DNA of 7,020 nucleotides from the NCBI GenBank assembly GCA_021850835.1, contig JAJZKS010000089.1, positions 1 to 7,020 on the forward strand, in the 5' to 3' direction. The stretch is from Thermoplasmata archaeon. Lineage in GTDB: Archaea; Thermoplasmatota; Thermoplasmata; Thermoplasmatales; Thermoplasmataceae. The translations under genes were made by a program, and so were the position numbers. Below, piece after piece: positions 1 to 6,177 of the stretch. Every line of letters begins with the position of its first letter. Position 1 is the stretch's first letter. The notes beneath the pieces were generated by a model. The model saw nothing but the letters and a program-made list of their open reading frames with translations, was not told where the DNA came from and did not search any database.

Positions 1-1588
1 GCTGTATGGTCCAGGATCCCCTCCACACAAGGTCTTCGCCCCAGATCAGCCCCACGTAGTCGGATTCAAACCCCTGCGATCCATAAATGGAAGCGCAGTA
101 CTGCAAGGGATCCTTCTTTCCGGTCCAATATGCTGGGTATTCCGTCTTTTCATCCATCAGCCAAAGAATTTCAGGATCAAATACACGCCTCTTCTCCTTT
201 CTTCCATCACTTTTCGTGAATGATGCAAGTAACGCGAGTTTTGGAGGTCTAACCGAATCAGGTTCGGTCTTTCTTTCTTCCATGGTGCGCAACATCTCCC
301 TGATATTGGAAAAAAGGCGGAAATCGTACTGCAAAGGCTTCATTGCAATATTCCCGGAGAAAATTGAACTTAAGAAATGATCATAATCTCTGCCTCCAAG
401 GACCCTGTAGAAACCCTCAAGATGAATTTCAACCACTCTCCTGCCCTTCTTGCGTGCCAGTTCCGAGAAAGTCGCTGATGTGCCCGACTCATCACCCAGC
501 AAGATCTGATCCTCATCGTAAAAATAAACTGATGTGAGAGGTCTCTCCAAGGTAGTTGCAATCACATCCCTGGTCATTCTCTGCGCCTCGTCATATATGA
601 TCAGGCGTATGTTCTTCAACTTGCCCGGATCGAAATTCCTTTCACCGATGCCCCTGAAGTTTGCCATTGAACCAGTTGAGTAATACTGCAGGAGAGGTGC
701 GAATCTGGGACCTAGAACCTGTCTCAATGTGTTAATTAGCCTGTTGTTTCTATAAGCAAGCAGGGCGCCATAACCTCTCTTGATGGATTCAAAAAGCAGC
801 GCCAGTGCCACCAGCGTTTTTCCCGATCCCATCCCCCCGCTCACGAGGAAAACCAACTGTTCCTGGTGAGCAAGATCATTCATGACGTGGGAAATGATTT
901 TAATCTGCTCTTCGGAGAGCCCGAAGCCAGCATTGAGGAAAGCCATGGAGGCATCTTGAAGTATTTTGCCTATGTTTGCCTGGACATAATCTATCAATCT
1001 TCTGCCGGTTTCGAATGATCCCTCTTCTATTGCCATGATATCCTTTTCGGTGGCAGCCTGCTTCGGCAACAACTGCAGTTCGCTTTGAAGTTCCTGCCCA
1101 TTGTAAATAACCCTGCACTTGTCCCCATCCGTGGTATGATACATGTATACAACGCCATCAAAGCCTATGGTTCTCGAAGCTGTATGAAAGTTCCTGAGTT
1201 TTGACACATAATTCTCGACCTGATAGCATGGATCGATGTGCATAGAGGAATCTCCGCTAACCGAGAATTCATCTAGTTTCCTGTAGGTTTTCCAGCCCTT
1301 CGCCTCGACCACCAGTGCCCGTCCATGGCGAAGCAGCAAGTAATCCGCCCTTTCAAGACCAATAGGGAATTTCAGCTCCATGAACACCGCAGTGCTCTCC
1401 GATACGAAATTCTTCATCGCATTCAAGGATCCACGCCATGACATCTCCTGCTCTATTCCTGGTCGGGAGCCATACTCAACTGCAAAGTTGCTCCTCAATT
1501 CAGAAATGATTTCCTCATCTGGAACGGAAGGAAAATTGGAGCTGAAAAAGAGGGATGACTGCAACTTAATGTTATAACTGGACTCCAT
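1..1588 (-). CDS. PD-(D/E)XK nuclease domain fused to Schlafen-group-3 / DUF2075 helicase (partial, C-terminus beyond left edge)
   Basis: The reading frame runs uninterrupted from ATG at 1588 to the window edge: 529 codons with no stop. Residues about 60-135 look like a PD-(D/E)XK nuclease core, with E71, D82, then E95-A-K97 after a hydrophobic strand (ALVVEAKGW) and Q123 on the following helix. Residues about 240-529 are a P-loop helicase of the DUF2075/Schlafen-group-3 type: Walker A GGMGSGKT (251-258), Walker B DEAQR (333-337), a motif-III-like YFYDEDQ (355-361), and the diagnostic QGFESDYVG followed by GEDL (505-520). Family knowledge suggests nucleic-acid-stimulated ATPase or translocase activity coupled to cleavage. 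Relatives often sit among defence genes, but a role in immunity is inference here. An in-frame stop at 1616-1618 with no other ATG between supports the start. No Shine-Dalgarno is visible; a weak TATA-like stretch lies near 1616-1624. From the usual family length, perhaps 50-120 residues are missing. Confidence 0.88.
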   Translation of the reverse strand, partial: MESSYNIKLQSSLFFSSNFPSVPDEEIISELRSNFAVEYGSRPGIEQEMSWRGSLNAMKNFVSESTAVFMELKFPIGLERADYLLLRHGRALVVEAKGWKTYRKLDEFSVSGDSSMHIDPCYQVENYVSKLRNFHTASRTIGFDGVVYMYHTTDGDKCRVIYNGQELQSELQLLPKQAATEKDIMAIEEGSFETGRRLIDYVQANIGKILQDASMAFLNAGFGLSEEQIKIISHVMNDLAHQEQLVFLVSGGMGSGKTLVALALLFESIKRGYGALLAYRNNRLINTLRQVLGPRFAPLLQYYSTGSMANFRGIGERNFDPGKLKNIRLIIYDEAQRMTRDVIATTLERPLTSVYFYDEDQILLGDESGTSATFSELARKKGRRVVEIHLEGFYRVLGGRDYDHFLSSIFSGNIAMKPLQYDFRLFSNIREMLRTMEERKTEPDSVRPPKLALLASFTKSDGRKEKRRVFDPEILWLMDEKTEYPAYWTGKKDPLQYCASIYGSQGFESDYVGLIWGEDLVWRGSWTIQ

Positions 1589-1615
1589 ATGTAAACATTT
1601 GTTAGAGATCGGGGC

Positions 1616-1738
1616 TTAATATGATCCATCGGCTACAAGCATCGTTATAAACATGGAACAGGAAAACAAGTAGGGGCCTGCAAGGGTCACCTTCACCTCA
1701 TCGTTGGGCTGCAAATCAAATTGAGGGTTTAATGGCAC
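1616..1738 (-). other. Short protein-like reading frame upstream of the nuclease-helicase; gene remnant or small gene
   Basis: On the minus strand a 40-codon frame from a possible GTG at 1738 to TAA at 1616-1618 reads like real protein: NPQFDLQPNDEVKVTLAG, then PYLFSCSMFITMLVADGSY. Its codons (GAG GTG AAG GTG ACC) resemble those of neighbouring genes. I do not recognise the family. The stretch alternates charged and hydrophobic residues like a beta strand pair, then becomes hydrophobic. It ends 27 bases before the nuclease-helicase start on the same strand, so it could be cotranscribed with it. The upstream frame is closed by TGA at 1745-1747. In the adjacent frame an ATG at 1782 gives MIAADWPWPKRFE before TAG at 1741-1743, so one frameshift would join the two into about 55 residues. 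It could be the decayed tail of a lost gene, a frameshifted small gene, or chance. Confidence 0.35.
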
Positions 1739-1754
1739 ATCTATTCAAACCGCT

Positions 1755-1768
1755 TTGGCCAGGGCCAA
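1755..1768. repeat. Short inverted repeat TTGGCC-AG-GGCCAA
   Basis: TTGGCCAGGGCCAA has two perfect 6-base arms around AG. It lies about 80 bases before grpB and upstream of the short minus-strand frame. It could be an operator half-pair or chance. It also falls inside the possible MIAADWPWPKRFE coding stretch on the minus strand. Confidence 0.35.
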
Positions 1769-1782
1769 TCTGCTGCGATCAT

Positions 1783-1824
1783 TAACTGAGTTAGCCGTCA
1801 TTTGAGCTCAGTTAGCTATATAAT
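1783..1824 (+). promoter_or_regulatory. grpB promoter with TATA box and paired AGTTAGC repeats
   Basis: The TATA box (GCTATATAAT, 1815-1824) is centred about 28 bases before the grpB ATG, which predicts a leaderless transcript. Immediately upstream, CTGAGTTAGC (1786-1795) and CTCAGTTAGC (1807-1816) form a 9/10 direct repeat with a 21-base period, about two helical turns. The same bases also give a perfect inverted repeat, TAACTGAG (1783-1790) with CTCAGTTA (1807-1814), and an 11-base palindrome TAACTGAGTTA (1783-1793). The second repeat runs into the TATA box, where a bound regulator would interfere with TBP/TFB. The TATA call is solid; regulator binding is inference. Confidence 0.6.
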
Positions 1825-1847
1825 ACCAGATACAATATTGTTTCCCG

Positions 1848-2387
1848 ATGAGAAAAGTCAGGGTTAAACCATGGGAAGAACATTATCAGGTTCTATTTGG
1901 AGAGGAAGCAAATCTGCTCCATGAAGTGCTGGGAGAGGAGGCAATGGGCATCTTTCATATAGGTAGTACGTCAGTTCCCGGACTGAAATCAAAGCCAATA
2001 ATAGACATACTGATCGCCGTAAAGGATATAAGCAAGGTAGACAGTTTCAATGGAGCGATGGAAGAGGTCGGATACGCTGCGTTTGGTGAAAATGGCATAC
2101 CGGGCCGGCGATATTTCCAGAAGGCCGTGGGTGATGATCATAGCCACCATGTACACGTATTTGAATTCGGGAACCCTGAGGTAGAGAGGCATATCGCCTT
2201 CAGGGATTATCTCCGTGCACATCCTCAGGTTGCGGAGAAGTACGGCACCCTTAAGGCAGGTCTTGCGGAAAAACATCCCTACGACATTGATTCTTACCAG
2301 TCTGGAAAGGGTGCGATGATATTTGAGATCCAGGAAGAGGCAATCAAATGGTACAGGGAAGCAGGGAGAGTCGAAGCTGGCCAATGA
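1848..2387 (+). CDS. GrpB/UPF0157 family protein, nucleotidyltransferase fold
   Basis: This 179-residue protein has the normal length and layout of the GrpB (UPF0157) family. The signature segment is HIGSTSVPGL then KSKPIIDILI (37-56), in which the G39-S40 pair and D53 belong to the nucleotidyltransferase-fold active site. HHVHVF (100-105) and the RDYL segment (119-122) are the other conserved blocks. The family is cytosolic; its members occur alone or fused to dephospho-CoA kinase, and the substrate is generally unknown, so no specific reaction can be assigned. The ATG at 1848 fits a leaderless start behind the TATA box at 1815-1824. The gene stands alone, diverging from the nuclease-helicase and converging on the TDT transporter gene. 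The family assignment is secure; the physiological role is not. Confidence 0.9.
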   Translation: MRKVRVKPWEEHYQVLFGEEANLLHEVLGEEAMGIFHIGSTSVPGLKSKPIIDILIAVKDISKVDSFNGAMEEVGYAAFGENGIPGRRYFQKAVGDDHSHHVHVFEFGNPEVERHIAFRDYLRAHPQVAEKYGTLKAGLAEKHPYDIDSYQSGKGAMIFEIQEEAIKWYREAGRVEAGQ

Positions 2388-2487
2388 GATCCAGGTATTT
2401 TCGAGGTTTTGTCTGTTGCCATTTCAAGTTTAAGTAACCATAAAAGTTAGAAATAATAGATTTCCATACACCGGAAACGGCATCAGC
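2388..2487. terminator. Convergent intergenic region with T-rich stretches on both strands
   Basis: This 100-base gap separates the convergent ends of grpB (plus) and the TDT transporter (minus). Short T-rich stretches follow grpB at about 2397-2411. On the minus strand, the complement of 2440-2462 is likewise T-rich after the transporter stop. Archaeal termination commonly uses such U-rich tracts without a hairpin. No strong stem-loop is visible, so the exact end points are uncertain. Confidence 0.35.
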
Positions 2488-3534
2488 CTACGATCTTTTG
2501 GCCTGATCCCTTGCTTTTGTTAACTTTCCCCTAAGGAACGAGGCAGTATTTATCCATCCGTATATCCAGAAAGCGTTTAGTGCCACGGCAATCACAGTGA
2601 ATGTCCATATCAATCCTCCAAACCCTGTCATGTCCATTATCTTTATGGTTGATGTCGCAAAAAGGCCCAGGGGAAAACCGTATGCCCAGACGCTTAAGCT
2701 ACCCTTTGAGGGCCTCGTGAATATTATTATAGTAACGACAAGGAAGTTCCAGACTTCAAACCCCCAAAGCATCACAGACAGAAAGTTCACGGTTGTCTGG
2801 CCAATGCCAATATGATTTACCATTCCCGAACCAGAAAGTGTAACCAGGTTTATCACTATGAGGCTGGCAATTCCAACCGGGAGCATCGTAGTAGGAAGAG
2901 CGTCGTGTATCTTGGTGGCAACGTGACCGGAAAGGGCAAGAGATCCAATGAATAAGTACAAGAAGAAGAAAATTCCAAGCCCCATCACCATGAAGAAAAA
3001 TATGTACTGGCTTTCCACTCCGCCATAGTAGCTCATAAGTTCTGGGGCAAGGAAAACGCTGGTTCCAATTGCCAGTGGAGGAATCACAATGGCATAGTTC
3101 ATTTCGCGGGGATTGATCTCTTTTGTGTACAGTCGGTAGCCAAGGAGAACGCCAAGCATCAGTGCAAGAAAATACTCAAAGTAGAAATTAGCTAAGGATA
3201 CTTCTGCAGCAATTGCTGAAATATGGAAGAAATAGATCAACTGATAGTTGCCCACAAAGCCAACGATTGGTATAAGGGCTAGAAAACTCAATCTCGTCAG
3301 GTTATCCCAGTGAGACATTATCTTCTCCCCAGTCTTTATCGCCCTGGCTGCCCAGAGAAAAAATAAAACAGCAAATATGGACCACCCAAGGATCATCATG
3401 ACTTCGGCAACTTCGTGAAATGCATATCTACCTGTAAGCTCGAATATGAGTATATATATCTGGGACAGTGCGAGAGTTGAAATGGAAATTCCGAACCATT
3501 CAGATCCGAATAGATTAAGCGTGCTGTTTTTCAT
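2488..3534 (-). CDS. TDT family transporter (TehA/Mae1/SLAC1-type, voltage-dependent anion channel family)
   Basis: This 348-residue membrane protein has about ten hydrophobic spans and short loops. The opening WFGISISTLALSQI span resembles the start of TDT proteins, as do the mid-protein LPTTMLPVGIASLIVINL block and the C-terminal FWIYGWINTASFLRG block. The family (tellurite-resistance/dicarboxylate transporters) includes bacterial TehA, yeast malate carrier Mae1, sulfite pump Ssu1 and plant anion channel SLAC1. Substrates are therefore small anions such as malate, sulfite, nitrate or chloride, and this sequence alone does not pick one. The protein would sit in the cytoplasmic membrane. The basic C-terminal tail (GKLTKARDQAKRS) fits a cytosolic end. 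Its ATG lies 31 bases after the stop of the tandem CMD-domain gene, with no convincing TATA box or Shine-Dalgarno in that gap, so cotranscription is likely. Confidence 0.85.
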   Translation of the reverse strand: MKNSTLNLFGSEWFGISISTLALSQIYILIFELTGRYAFHEVAEVMMILGWSIFAVLFFLWAARAIKTGEKIMSHWDNLTRLSFLALIPIVGFVGNYQLIYFFHISAIAAEVSLANFYFEYFLALMLGVLLGYRLYTKEINPREMNYAIVIPPLAIGTSVFLAPELMSYYGGVESQYIFFFMVMGLGIFFFLYLFIGSLALSGHVATKIHDALPTTMLPVGIASLIVINLVTLSGSGMVNHIGIGQTTVNFLSVMLWGFEVWNFLVVTIIIFTRPSKGSLSVWAYGFPLGLFATSTIKIMDMTGFGGLIWTFTVIAVALNAFWIYGWINTASFLRGKLTKARDQAKRS

Positions 3535-3565
3535 CGAATCACATACATTAGAATATGAGGAGTCA

Positions 3566-4318
3566 TCAGTTGGGCAGGTCCCCCGTCTTCGTGGTTTCCA
3601 TTCCTCTCAGAATATTTATGGCAGAGGTCAGAACCCTGTTACCCGTTATGAACCTGGCGATGGAAATAGCATCCTCCATTTCCGGTACTGTTCCTCCAAG
3701 CCTGAAGAACTGGCTCAGGTATACAACGGCGCACTCTTCATATCTTATGGAAATGCTTACGGCAAATGATATAAGAAACATGAATTTCTGTTCCAGTTTG
3801 TATGGCGATAGCAACTCTTTTTTTTCTTTCAGATGTTCGTTCAGGATGTCGAATGATATCCTGGAAATTGCATCGAGGTTGTCAGGCAGAAATCCCATTC
3901 CTGACTCTTTCTTCACTTTATCAAGTATTTTTTCAACCTCCGGGCTAACTGGCTGCGGGAAATTTTTCTCTATCACTGGATAAATGGCACTCATGGAGGA
4001 AAGCGTGGAAGCCATCAGGGCCATTTTTGCCGCCTTAATGGAGTCAAGTATATCAAGAGGATCCGCACCAAATTTCCTGGCCAGTTTGAAGTGTATCATG
4101 GAAGATTTCTCCTGGCCGTTCGCCAGAGATACCGCCATGGCAATCAATGCAAGTGTCTTGTTGGGAACATTTTTTCTTCCAAGATACAGCGTTAAATTCT
4201 CTCTGAACTGTTCTTTCGCCGTTTCGGTGCTAAAATTGCCAACAAGTTCTATTACCTCGGGCATCTCGCCAAGGGTGGAGACTGCAAATCTCTTTATTTC
4301 TTCCAAGTCTCTGTTCAT
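3566..4318 (-). CDS. Tandem AhpD/carboxymuconolactone decarboxylase-like domain protein
   Basis: With a start at 4318 this is a 250-residue, mostly helical soluble protein. Two stretches resemble AhpD/CMD domains: about 40-115 (LALIAMAVSLANGQEKSSM, then a helix ending KFGADPLDILDSIKAAK) and about 145-240 (FLISFAVSISIRYEECAVV, then FRLGGTVPEMEDAISIAR). They align as an internal duplication: helix, G-[AG]-x-P-x-[DE]-[IM] turn, helix. AhpD-type peroxidases use a CxxC pair before the H-x(n)-G helix. Here the first copy reads EKSSMIH with no cysteine and the second has only C196, so thiol peroxidase activity is doubtful. The gene probably shares a transcript with the TDT transporter downstream. 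ATG 4390 would add 24 residues (MYGFELYLTKITAIAYLKK...). I prefer 4318 because a clear TATA-like box lies 24 bases before it, inside that extension, and the extension does not look like the domain. The family assignment is moderately sure; the function is unknown. Confidence 0.72.
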   Translation of the reverse strand: MNRDLEEIKRFAVSTLGEMPEVIELVGNFSTETAKEQFRENLTLYLGRKNVPNKTLALIAMAVSLANGQEKSSMIHFKLARKFGADPLDILDSIKAAKMALMASTLSSMSAIYPVIEKNFPQPVSPEVEKILDKVKKESGMGFLPDNLDAISRISFDILNEHLKEKKELLSPYKLEQKFMFLISFAVSISIRYEECAVVYLSQFFRLGGTVPEMEDAISIARFITGNRVLTSAINILRGMETTKTGDLPN

Positions 4319-4337
4319 AATTTGCGATGGGCATTTT

Positions 4338-4347
4338 TTTAAATAAG
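4338..4347 (-). promoter_or_regulatory. TATA-like box for the tandem CMD-domain gene
   Basis: On the minus strand CTTATTTAAA is centred at about 4342, 24 bases before the ATG at 4318, in an A/T-rich stretch (4334-4348). This predicts a leaderless transcript beginning at the 4318 start codon. A second A/T-rich element (CATAAATTAC on the minus strand, about 4408-4417) could serve the longer 4390 start instead. Confidence 0.5.
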
Positions 4348-4412
4348 CAATCGCAGTAATTTTTGTCAAATAAAGCTCAAATCCATACAAAATTTGCTAT
4401 GGATTCTGTAAT

Positions 4413-4847
4413 TTATGGAACCTGATCAAGAACAACCTCGAGGTCAATATCATATATTCCGTAAGCCGGCAAAACTTTTCTTGCATATTCTCTTATCTCT
4501 GCGCAATTGGCCCCGATTACGTCGATCATGAATCTTCTTTGCCCGGTTGTCACCGTGAGCTTCTTGATCCGTTGCTGGGTTCTTATGAAACTAACTAGTG
4601 CATCGATCTTGTCCGCAGGCACATTGAAGTCGATAAGAGCCCTGCACTCATAGCCAAGTTTTGAGTAATCCACATCAGCCCTGCACCCTCTTATGATCTC
4701 TCTCTTCTTTAGTAATATCATCCTGTCCCTCACAGTCCACAGATTCTTCCCAGTTTTCTCGGCAATTTCATTGTAAGTTAAGGAACAGTCTTTTTCAAGC
4801 ATTTCTACGATTGTGAGGTCCAGTGCATCGATTTTGAAAGGCTTCAA
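4413..4847 (-). CDS. Lrp/AsnC family transcriptional regulator
   Basis: This 144-residue protein has the standard length of archaeal Lrp/AsnC regulators. Residues 6-55 form the winged helix-turn-helix: DALDLTIVEMLEKD, then SLTYNEIAEKTGKN and the recognition helix LWTVRDRMILLKKREII. Residues about 68-143 form the RAM effector-binding/oligomerisation domain, with the GQRRFMIDVIG strand and the final IDLEVVLDQV strand. Such proteins bind DNA as dimers or octamers and usually sense amino acids. The usual acidic residue shortly after the glycine in the effector loop appears to be replaced (G-Q-R-R-F), so the ligand may differ. The gene has its own TATA box and ends 94 bases before the start of the tandem CMD-domain gene on the same strand. 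It may control itself, the CMD-TDT pair, or distant genes; the sequence does not say which. Confidence 0.88.
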   Translation of the reverse strand: MKPFKIDALDLTIVEMLEKDCSLTYNEIAEKTGKNLWTVRDRMILLKKREIIRGCRADVDYSKLGYECRALIDFNVPADKIDALVSFIRTQQRIKKLTVTTGQRRFMIDVIGANCAEIREYARKVLPAYGIYDIDLEVVLDQVP

Positions 4848-4866
4848 CCTTTTGCCATGTTCTCAA

Positions 4867-4880
4867 TTTATATAATTTAT
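4867..4880. promoter_or_regulatory. TATA box of the lrp-type gene, near-symmetrical
   Basis: TTTATATAATTTAT, with core TATATAA at 4869-4875, is centred 25 bases before the Lrp-type start at 4847 on the minus strand, predicting a leaderless transcript. It is nearly symmetrical, so TBP could also direct plus-strand transcription starting near 4899. Confidence 0.6.
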
Positions 4881-4911
4881 CGCGCCAATTTTCCCCAGTA
4901 ACCGATGGGAC

Positions 4912-4935
4912 AAGCGAGCCAGGCGAAAGCCGCTT
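4912..4935 (+). other. Possible small hairpin with GAAA tetraloop in intergenic region
   Basis: GGCGAAAGCC (4922-4931) is a 3-base stem closed by a GNRA-type GAAA loop. AAGC (4912-4915) can pair with GCTT (4932-4935) to extend it across a six-base one-sided bulge. It lies in the gap 4848-5029 between the divergent Lrp-type and zinc-ribbon genes. No RNA family is recognised, and the stem is short. A 15-codon frame (4905-4952, MGQASQAKAAYMPLS) overlaps it. The rest of the gap holds only TATA-like stretches, such as CTTATATG near 4933-4940. Confidence 0.2.
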
Positions 4936-5001
4936 ATATGCCTCTCAGCTGAAGTATAAGAGCGAAATATTCTGCAAATGCCGAAACACATTACGGCAAA
5001 A

Positions 5002-5009
5002 TTTATATT
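5002..5009 (+). promoter_or_regulatory. TATA box of the zinc-ribbon microprotein gene
   Basis: TTTATATT is centred about 25 bases before the ATG at 5030, the same geometry as the other promoters here, and predicts a transcript beginning at or next to that codon. Confidence 0.55.
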
Positions 5010-5029
5010 CCACCTGTTACTCTAAATTT

Positions 5030-5134
5030 ATGGAGGTGCCTGATCTGGAGATGACGGAATACGTCTGCAGGAAATGCGGAACTGAACACGAGTCCGAAAT
5101 AGAGGTTATACAGTGTGGATGTGGATACGACTAA
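5030..5134 (+). CDS. RpoP-like zinc-ribbon microprotein
   Basis: This 34-codon gene encodes MEVPDLEMTEYVCRKCGTEH followed by ESEIEVIQCGCGYD. It contains a single zinc-ribbon: CRKC, twelve residues, then CGC-GY. The YVC-x2-CG opening and the final CGY resemble archaeal RNA polymerase subunit P (Rpb12). However, the second knuckle is CxC rather than CxxC, and the basic tail after CGY that subunit P uses is missing, so it is probably not rpoP itself. Two starts are possible. ATG 5030 would be leaderless behind the TATA box at 5002-5009. ATG 5051 (27 residues) has a strong Shine-Dalgarno-like GGAGGTG at 5032-5038, though 12 bases away is long. I chose 5030 because leaderless starts recur in this window. 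It is followed by a T-run at 5140-5146. Zinc binding is likely; its partner is unknown. Confidence 0.6.
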   Translation: MEVPDLEMTEYVCRKCGTEHESEIEVIQCGCGYD

Positions 5135-5139
5135 ATCCA

Positions 5140-5150
5140 TTTTTTTAATA
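5140..5150 (+). terminator. T-run after the zinc-ribbon gene
   Basis: Seven consecutive T (5140-5146) followed by AATA begin five bases after the zinc-ribbon stop codon. This fits U-tract termination in archaea. No stem-loop precedes it. Confidence 0.5.
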
Positions 5151-5217
5151 TTTGCATATGCTTTCACATTCTAGCAATTTAAAAGCTTGATTTTGTACAG
5201 AAACTCATTGTTTCCAG

Positions 5218-6072
5218 TTAATGTTGTGTCTCATTGTTACGAAGCTTAATGAAGGATATTCCGCCCTTTAGTCTTGAAAGAACTATCCCTGTGAACATAA
5301 CCGACACGCCGATAAGGGAGAAAAGGTCAGGTATGGCCATTGCCATTACTGCACCAAGTGCCATGGTAAAAATAGGCACTGAAAATGCCAGCACAGTTAT
5401 CCTGTTGACCCTGCTTCTGCGTATCATGAAATTCCAGAGAAGGAACTGGGCTGCTCCTCCGAGGGTTGCCATCCAGAGCAGATCAATAGCGAAGGATGCA
5501 GTGAGGTCCGCCCTGAAACCCAACGGGGACAGAGCTAGCATTATTGCGGCCCCAATGAGGAACTGCGATGCATTCACGCTCACAGGATCCTCCTCTCTCA
5601 ATTTTCTGTAGAACACCGTGAACATTGCCCAGAAGAATGCATTGATTACCGTCAGGGCCACGCCCAGAGCAGTGAACCCGTGAATCAGGGGGAAGCCGTA
5701 TATCAGTATCCCCGAAAATCCTATAATTATGCCAGCCAGCTCCAGGGCCGACGGTTTTTCACTGACCATGAAGAACGCAATTGGAAGCGAGAAAAGGGGC
5801 ATTGAGTAGCTGAGGACAGCCGATTCGGAAGGCGAGACGTAAAGCAGGCCAAAAGCCCAGAACATTGTACTGGTGGCAGTCATTATGGAAAGATAGATCA
5901 GGTTTCTTGTAACCACCAGTTTCCTGGCAACTGTCAGGAGTATCAGGCCTGCGATAAGATACCTGAGTCCCATGAAAAGAAATGGTGATGCATAGAAAAG
6001 TCCATCCTTTGCGAAATAATATGAAAGGGATGTGAAGACCACGTATGGGATCAATAGCCAGATCGCTTTCAT
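5218..6072 (-). CDS. EamA/DMT superfamily transporter
   Basis: This 284-residue integral membrane protein has about ten hydrophobic spans arranged as two EamA repeats, roughly residues 5-125 and 135-270. Typical features are the GLRYLIAGLILL span, the SPSESAVLSYSMPLFSLPIAFF segment with ALELAGIIIGFSGILI, and the matching second-half AVNRITVL-like turn followed by SVPIFTMALGAVMA with LIGVSVMFTGIVLSRL. The drug/metabolite transporter superfamily moves amino acids, metabolites or toxic compounds out of the cell; the substrate cannot be read here. The ATG at 6072 has an A/T-rich TATA-like stretch (6097-6107) about 30 bases upstream, and a partial Shine-Dalgarno-like GGGTGAG just before it, so either start mode is possible. 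The gene diverges from marR across 163 bases, so the MarR protein may also influence it. Confidence 0.85.
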   Translation of the reverse strand: MKAIWLLIPYVVFTSLSYYFAKDGLFYASPFLFMGLRYLIAGLILLTVARKLVVTRNLIYLSIMTATSTMFWAFGLLYVSPSESAVLSYSMPLFSLPIAFFMVSEKPSALELAGIIIGFSGILIYGFPLIHGFTALGVALTVINAFFWAMFTVFYRKLREEDPVSVNASQFLIGAAIMLALSPLGFRADLTASFAIDLLWMATLGGAAQFLLWNFMIRRSRVNRITVLAFSVPIFTMALGAVMAMAIPDLFSLIGVSVMFTGIVLSRLKGGISFIKLRNNETQH

Positions 6073-6177
6073 TTCTCACCCGATGCACACCTTGGTAATT
6101 AATTTAGAGTCCGTCATTTTATCTAAACTGGGCAACATTGATCATTCTTTAACGAAAGATACTACAATTTGTTTTAC

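Noticed and set aside
87..561. Open frames on the plus strand (87-380, 343-537) and a minus-strand frame at 370-561
   Set aside because: They overlap the continuous nuclease-helicase frame in other phases and show no domain-like sequence.
900..1118. 72-codon minus-strand frame
   Set aside because: It is an out-of-phase shadow of the nuclease-helicase gene; the helicase frame carries the recognisable motifs.
1989..2384. 131-codon minus-strand frame opposite grpB
   Set aside because: It lies antisense to a clearly recognised GrpB gene and its translation resembles no family.
3555..4346. Two plus-strand frames (142 and 120 codons) opposite the tandem CMD gene
   Set aside because: They are serine- and phenylalanine-rich mirror products of the opposite coding strand, with no promoter or domain support.
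4890..4990. Possible tRNA or C/D-box RNA in the intergenic gap
   Set aside because: No cloverleaf, T-arm consensus, or paired C and D boxes could be found.
5030..5134. Calling the small zinc-ribbon gene rpoP
   Set aside because: The second knuckle is CxC and the conserved basic tail of subunit P after CGY is absent.
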